23,228 nt of DNA from Collinsella aerofaciens (GTDB lineage Bacteria; Actinomycetota; Coriobacteriia; Coriobacteriales; Coriobacteriaceae), in NCBI GenBank assembly GCA_030826265.1, contig JAPJOH010000017.1:32509-55736 (forward strand), given 5' to 3'. Positions within the stretch are counted from its first letter, which is position 1. Every line of letters starts with the position of its first letter. Below are positions 20,750-23,228 of the stretch, one piece after another. A model generated the notes under the pieces. That model was given only the letters and a program-made list of their open reading frames with translations. It searched no databases and was not told where the DNA came from. A program made the position numbers and the translations under genes.

Positions 20750-22642
20750 ATGGAGATGGATGACAACAAACGTAGACGGAATATGATCCTCTACGTGCTC
20801 ATCGCCTTCGTCGTCTACCTCGTGCTCTCGACCGTTCTGTTCCCCAACATCGGTCACACGCAGCAGATTACGAAGACCGACTACTCGACGTTTGTCAAAG
20901 CGCTCGATAAGAAGAGCGTCGACAAGGTCGAGTACAACACGGACGATTACACGATTTATTACACCAAGAAGGGCGAGGACGAGAATATCGCCTACAAGAC
21001 GACCGGTGTGCCGAATGATGCTGGCTTTACCGATCGCGTGCTTGAGTCCGGTGCTTCGCTGGAGTCGGTCGTTCCCGATAAGAACTCGGGTCTGATGACC
21101 TACTACCTGCTCACGCTCATTCTTCCCATGGCGATTTTCTTCCTCATTGGCTGGTGGCTCAACCGCCGCATGAAGAAGGCCATGGGCGATGACGGTCCGT
21201 CGATGAACTTTGGCGGCGGCGGTTTTGGCGGCGGTGGACTGGGCAAGTCCGGCGCGCGCGTGATTGCCTCCAAGGACGTGGGCGTGACCTTTAAGGACGT
21301 TGCCGGCCAGGAAGAGGCCAAGGAGTCCCTCAAGGAGGTCGTCGATTTTCTGGAGAAGCCGCAGCGCTACGAGGAGATCGGTGCCAAGCTGCCGCGCGGT
21401 GCCCTACTCGTTGGCCCTCCGGGCACCGGTAAGACCCTGCTCGCCAAGGCTGTTGCCGGCGAGGCGGGCGTGCCGTTCTTTAGCATTTCGGGCTCGGAGT
21501 TTGTTGAGATGTTCGTCGGTCGCGGTGCCGCCAAGGTGCGTGACCTGTTTAAGCAGGCCAAGGAAAAGGCCCCGTGCATCGTCTTTATCGACGAGATCGA
21601 TACCATCGGCAAGAAGCGCGATGGTGGCGGCTTTAGCGGTAACGACGAGCGCGAGCAGACGCTCAACCAGCTGTTGACCGAGATGGACGGCTTCGACAAC
21701 CACAAGGGTATTGTCGTTCTGGCTGCAACCAACCGTCCCGACAGCCTCGATCCGGCCCTGCTGCGCCCCGGCCGTTTTGACCGCCGTATTCCCGTTGAGC
21801 TGCCCGACCTGACCGGCCGTAAGAACATTCTTGAGCTGCACGCCAAGAGCGTGAAGACCGAGCCGCCGATTGACCTGACTGCGATTGCCCGCGCCACGCC
21901 CGGTGCCTCGGGTGCCGACCTGGCCAATATCATCAACGAGGGCGCTCTGCGTGCCGTCCGCGAGGGCCGCAAGCGCGCTACGCAGGATGACTTCGAGGAG
22001 TCGGTGGAGGTCGTCATTGCCGGTCAGCAGCGCAAGTCTACGGTGCTGTCCGACCACGAGAAGCAGGTCGTTTCCTACCACGAGATCGGCCATGCTATCG
22101 TCGCTGCCCGCCAAAAGGGTTCCGCGCCGGTTACCAAGATCACCATCGTGCCGCGCACGAGCGGTGCTCTTGGCTATACCATGCAGGTCGAGGAGGACGA
22201 GCGCTTCCTGACGACACGCCAGGAGGTCTTGGACAAGCTCGCCGTCTACTGCGGCGGCCGTGCGGCCGAGGAGCTCATCTTTGGCGAGATGACGACCGGT
22301 GCCGCCAACGATATCGAGCAGGCCACCAAGCTCGCCCGCAACATGGTGACACGCTTTGGTATGTCCGACGAGTTTGGCATGATGGCGCTCGGTACCGTGC
22401 AGAACGCGTATCTCAATCAGGACACGTCGCTCACCTGCGCCCCCGGTACGGCCGAGCGTGTGGACGCGATTGTCGCTAAGCTGATCGAGGACGCGCACGA
22501 TCGCGCTCTGCAGATCCTCAAGGAGAACAAGTTCAAGCTCCATGAGCTGGCTCGTTATCTGTACAAGAAGGAGACCATCACGGGCGAGGAGTTTATGAAC
22601 CTCCTCACGCGTGAGAATCCGCTGATGCCCAAGCAGCAGTAA
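20750..22642 (+). CDS. ftsH: ATP-dependent zinc metalloprotease FtsH
   Basis: FtsH is a hexameric AAA+ protease in the membrane that degrades misfolded membrane and regulatory proteins. With the ATG at 20750 it has 630 aa: a first membrane helix (about 12-32), an external domain, a second helix (about 116-137), a Gly-rich linker, Walker A GPPGTGKT (222-229), FIDEID, the second region of homology around NRPDSLDPALLRPGRFDRR, and the zinc site HEIGH (444-448). Most FtsH proteins read HEAGH; the HExxH core is intact. The C-terminal Asp-containing segment GAANDIEQAT is also present. I prefer 20750 because GGAG lies nine bases upstream; ATGs at 20735 and 20756 are also possible. A strong terminator follows. 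Confidence 0.95.
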   Translation: MEMDDNKRRRNMILYVLIAFVVYLVLSTVLFPNIGHTQQITKTDYSTFVKALDKKSVDKVEYNTDDYTIYYTKKGEDENIAYKTTGVPNDAGFTDRVLESGASLESVVPDKNSGLMTYYLLTLILPMAIFFLIGWWLNRRMKKAMGDDGPSMNFGGGGFGGGGLGKSGARVIASKDVGVTFKDVAGQEEAKESLKEVVDFLEKPQRYEEIGAKLPRGALLVGPPGTGKTLLAKAVAGEAGVPFFSISGSEFVEMFVGRGAAKVRDLFKQAKEKAPCIVFIDEIDTIGKKRDGGGFSGNDEREQTLNQLLTEMDGFDNHKGIVVLAATNRPDSLDPALLRPGRFDRRIPVELPDLTGRKNILELHAKSVKTEPPIDLTAIARATPGASGADLANIINEGALRAVREGRKRATQDDFEESVEVVIAGQQRKSTVLSDHEKQVVSYHEIGHAIVAARQKGSAPVTKITIVPRTSGALGYTMQVEEDERFLTTRQEVLDKLAVYCGGRAAEELIFGEMTTGAANDIEQATKLARNMVTRFGMSDEFGMMALGTVQNAYLNQDTSLTCAPGTAERVDAIVAKLIEDAHDRALQILKENKFKLHELARYLYKKETITGEEFMNLLTRENPLMPKQQ

Positions 22643-22663
22643 TTCTAGTTGCGCAGTGTCAAT

Positions 22664-22700
22664 CGCCCCATTTGAGTGTCCATCTCAAATGGGGCGTTTT
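22664..22700 (+). terminator. Intrinsic terminator after ftsH
   Basis: CGCCCCATTTGAG (22664-22676) pairs perfectly over 13 bp with CTCAAATGGGGCG (22684-22696), around a 7-base loop, and ends in TTTT (22697-22700). It lies just before the ribosome site of the next gene, so that gene is read through or has a promoter not recognised here. Confidence 0.9.
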
Positions 22701-22718
22701 GCTTGGGGAGTGTTGTAT

Positions 22719-23210
22719 ATGAAGATCGTGGTAAGTGCCTGTTTAATGGGCGAGAACTGCAAGTATAACGGGCTCGACAATTACCTTCGCGAGTTGGTCG
22801 AGGCCTGCGAGCGCACAGGGACCGAGGTCCTCTTGGTGTGCCCTGAGGTCTTTGGGGGCCTGCCCACGCCGCGCAAGCCGTCTGAGATTGTGAACGGAGA
22901 GGTTCGTATCTGCGAGGGCATCTCGGTCGATCGCGAGTATCGCCTTGGTGCCCAACGTGCGCTCGATATGTGTGAGCAGGCAGGCGGTCCGTCCGAGATA
23001 GCTGCGTGCGTCTTGCAGGACCGTAGCCCCTCGTGCGGTGCGGGTCGCGTCTACGATGGCACCTTTAGCGGTACGCTCACCGCGGGCAACGGTGTTTTTG
23101 TCGATCTGCTGCTGCGTCACGGGTACCGCGTGATTTCGGCTAGCGAGTTCGATCCCAGCATGTTGGAACATTGTCCACAGCACTCGAACCCAACACTTCC
23201 TCACGGGTGA
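22719..23210 (+). CDS. DUF523 (TudS-like) family protein, possible Fe-S sulfur-handling enzyme
   Basis: The 163 aa protein has the DUF523 signatures: SACLMGENCKYNG (6-18), CPEVFGGLPTPRKPSEI (41-57) and RSPSCGAGRVYDGTFSG (102-118). Cys8, Cys41 and Cys106 match the three conserved cysteines. TudS, a member of this family, is a [4Fe-4S]-dependent thiouracil desulfidase, and the three cysteines hold the cluster there, so a desulfidase-like role is a fair guess but not shown. The ATG at 22719 follows GGGGAG (22705-22710) eight bases upstream; longer starts would lie within the ftsH terminator. It ends 18 bases before the window ends, and no terminator is seen there. Confidence 0.88.
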   Translation: MKIVVSACLMGENCKYNGLDNYLRELVEACERTGTEVLLVCPEVFGGLPTPRKPSEIVNGEVRICEGISVDREYRLGAQRALDMCEQAGGPSEIAACVLQDRSPSCGAGRVYDGTFSGTLTAGNGVFVDLLLRHGYRVISASEFDPSMLEHCPQHSNPTLPHG

Positions 23211-23228
23211 CCGTTTTGGCATCATCCG

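Overview
The window is GC-rich and almost entirely coding, on the plus strand apart from two genes. Its content and order suggest an actinobacterium of the class Coriobacteriia, probably Collinsella-like. This is inferred from gene style and a Firmicutes-like gene order in high-GC DNA; no database search was possible.

Region 1 (1-15175) is a long housekeeping run. It opens with the 3' end of a tRNA gene (probably tRNA-Asn) and its terminator. Then come an Asp23/Gls24 protein (yloU type), fakA, recG, rsmD, coaD, a SepIVA/DivIVA-like coiled-coil protein, a DUF177 (YceD) protein, rpmF, plsX, acpP, rnc, smc, ftsY and ffh. It joins two groups known from other bacteria: yloU-yloV-recG-plsX-acpP-rnc-smc-ftsY-ffh and rsmD-coaD-DUF177-rpmF. 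The genes serve fatty acid activation and phospholipid synthesis (fakA, plsX, acpP), CoA supply (coaD), ribosome and RNA maturation (rsmD, DUF177, rpmF, rnc), chromosome upkeep (recG, smc) and the signal recognition particle (ftsY, ffh). Many genes overlap or abut. Likely internal promoters lie before the SepIVA-like gene, rpmF and acpP, and the plsX and acpP leaders contain notable hairpins or palindromes.

Region 2 (15228-16075, minus strand) is the most unusual locus. It encodes a DUF134 DNA-binding domain fused to a NifX/NifB-type cofactor-binding domain with a His/Cys-rich tail. A near-perfect Shine-Dalgarno sequence lies inside the gene, just before the second domain. Two CATATG-centred palindromes, 53 bp apart, flank the predicted promoter. 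This looks like a self-regulating metal or Fe-S sensor that may also yield a short NifX-like protein from the internal start.

Region 3 (16149-20086, plus strand) holds thyA-folA (dTMP synthesis and folate recycling), a TrmH/SpoU-family RNA methyltransferase and a MATE-family transporter. The MATE gene ends in a composite inverted repeat that fills the whole junction with the convergent cobO-type adenosyltransferase gene (minus strand).

Region 4 (20750-23210) holds ftsH, a strong terminator, and a DUF523 (TudS-like) protein. No CRISPR array, transposase, rRNA or phage gene was seen, and no gene-free stretch exceeds 300 bases.
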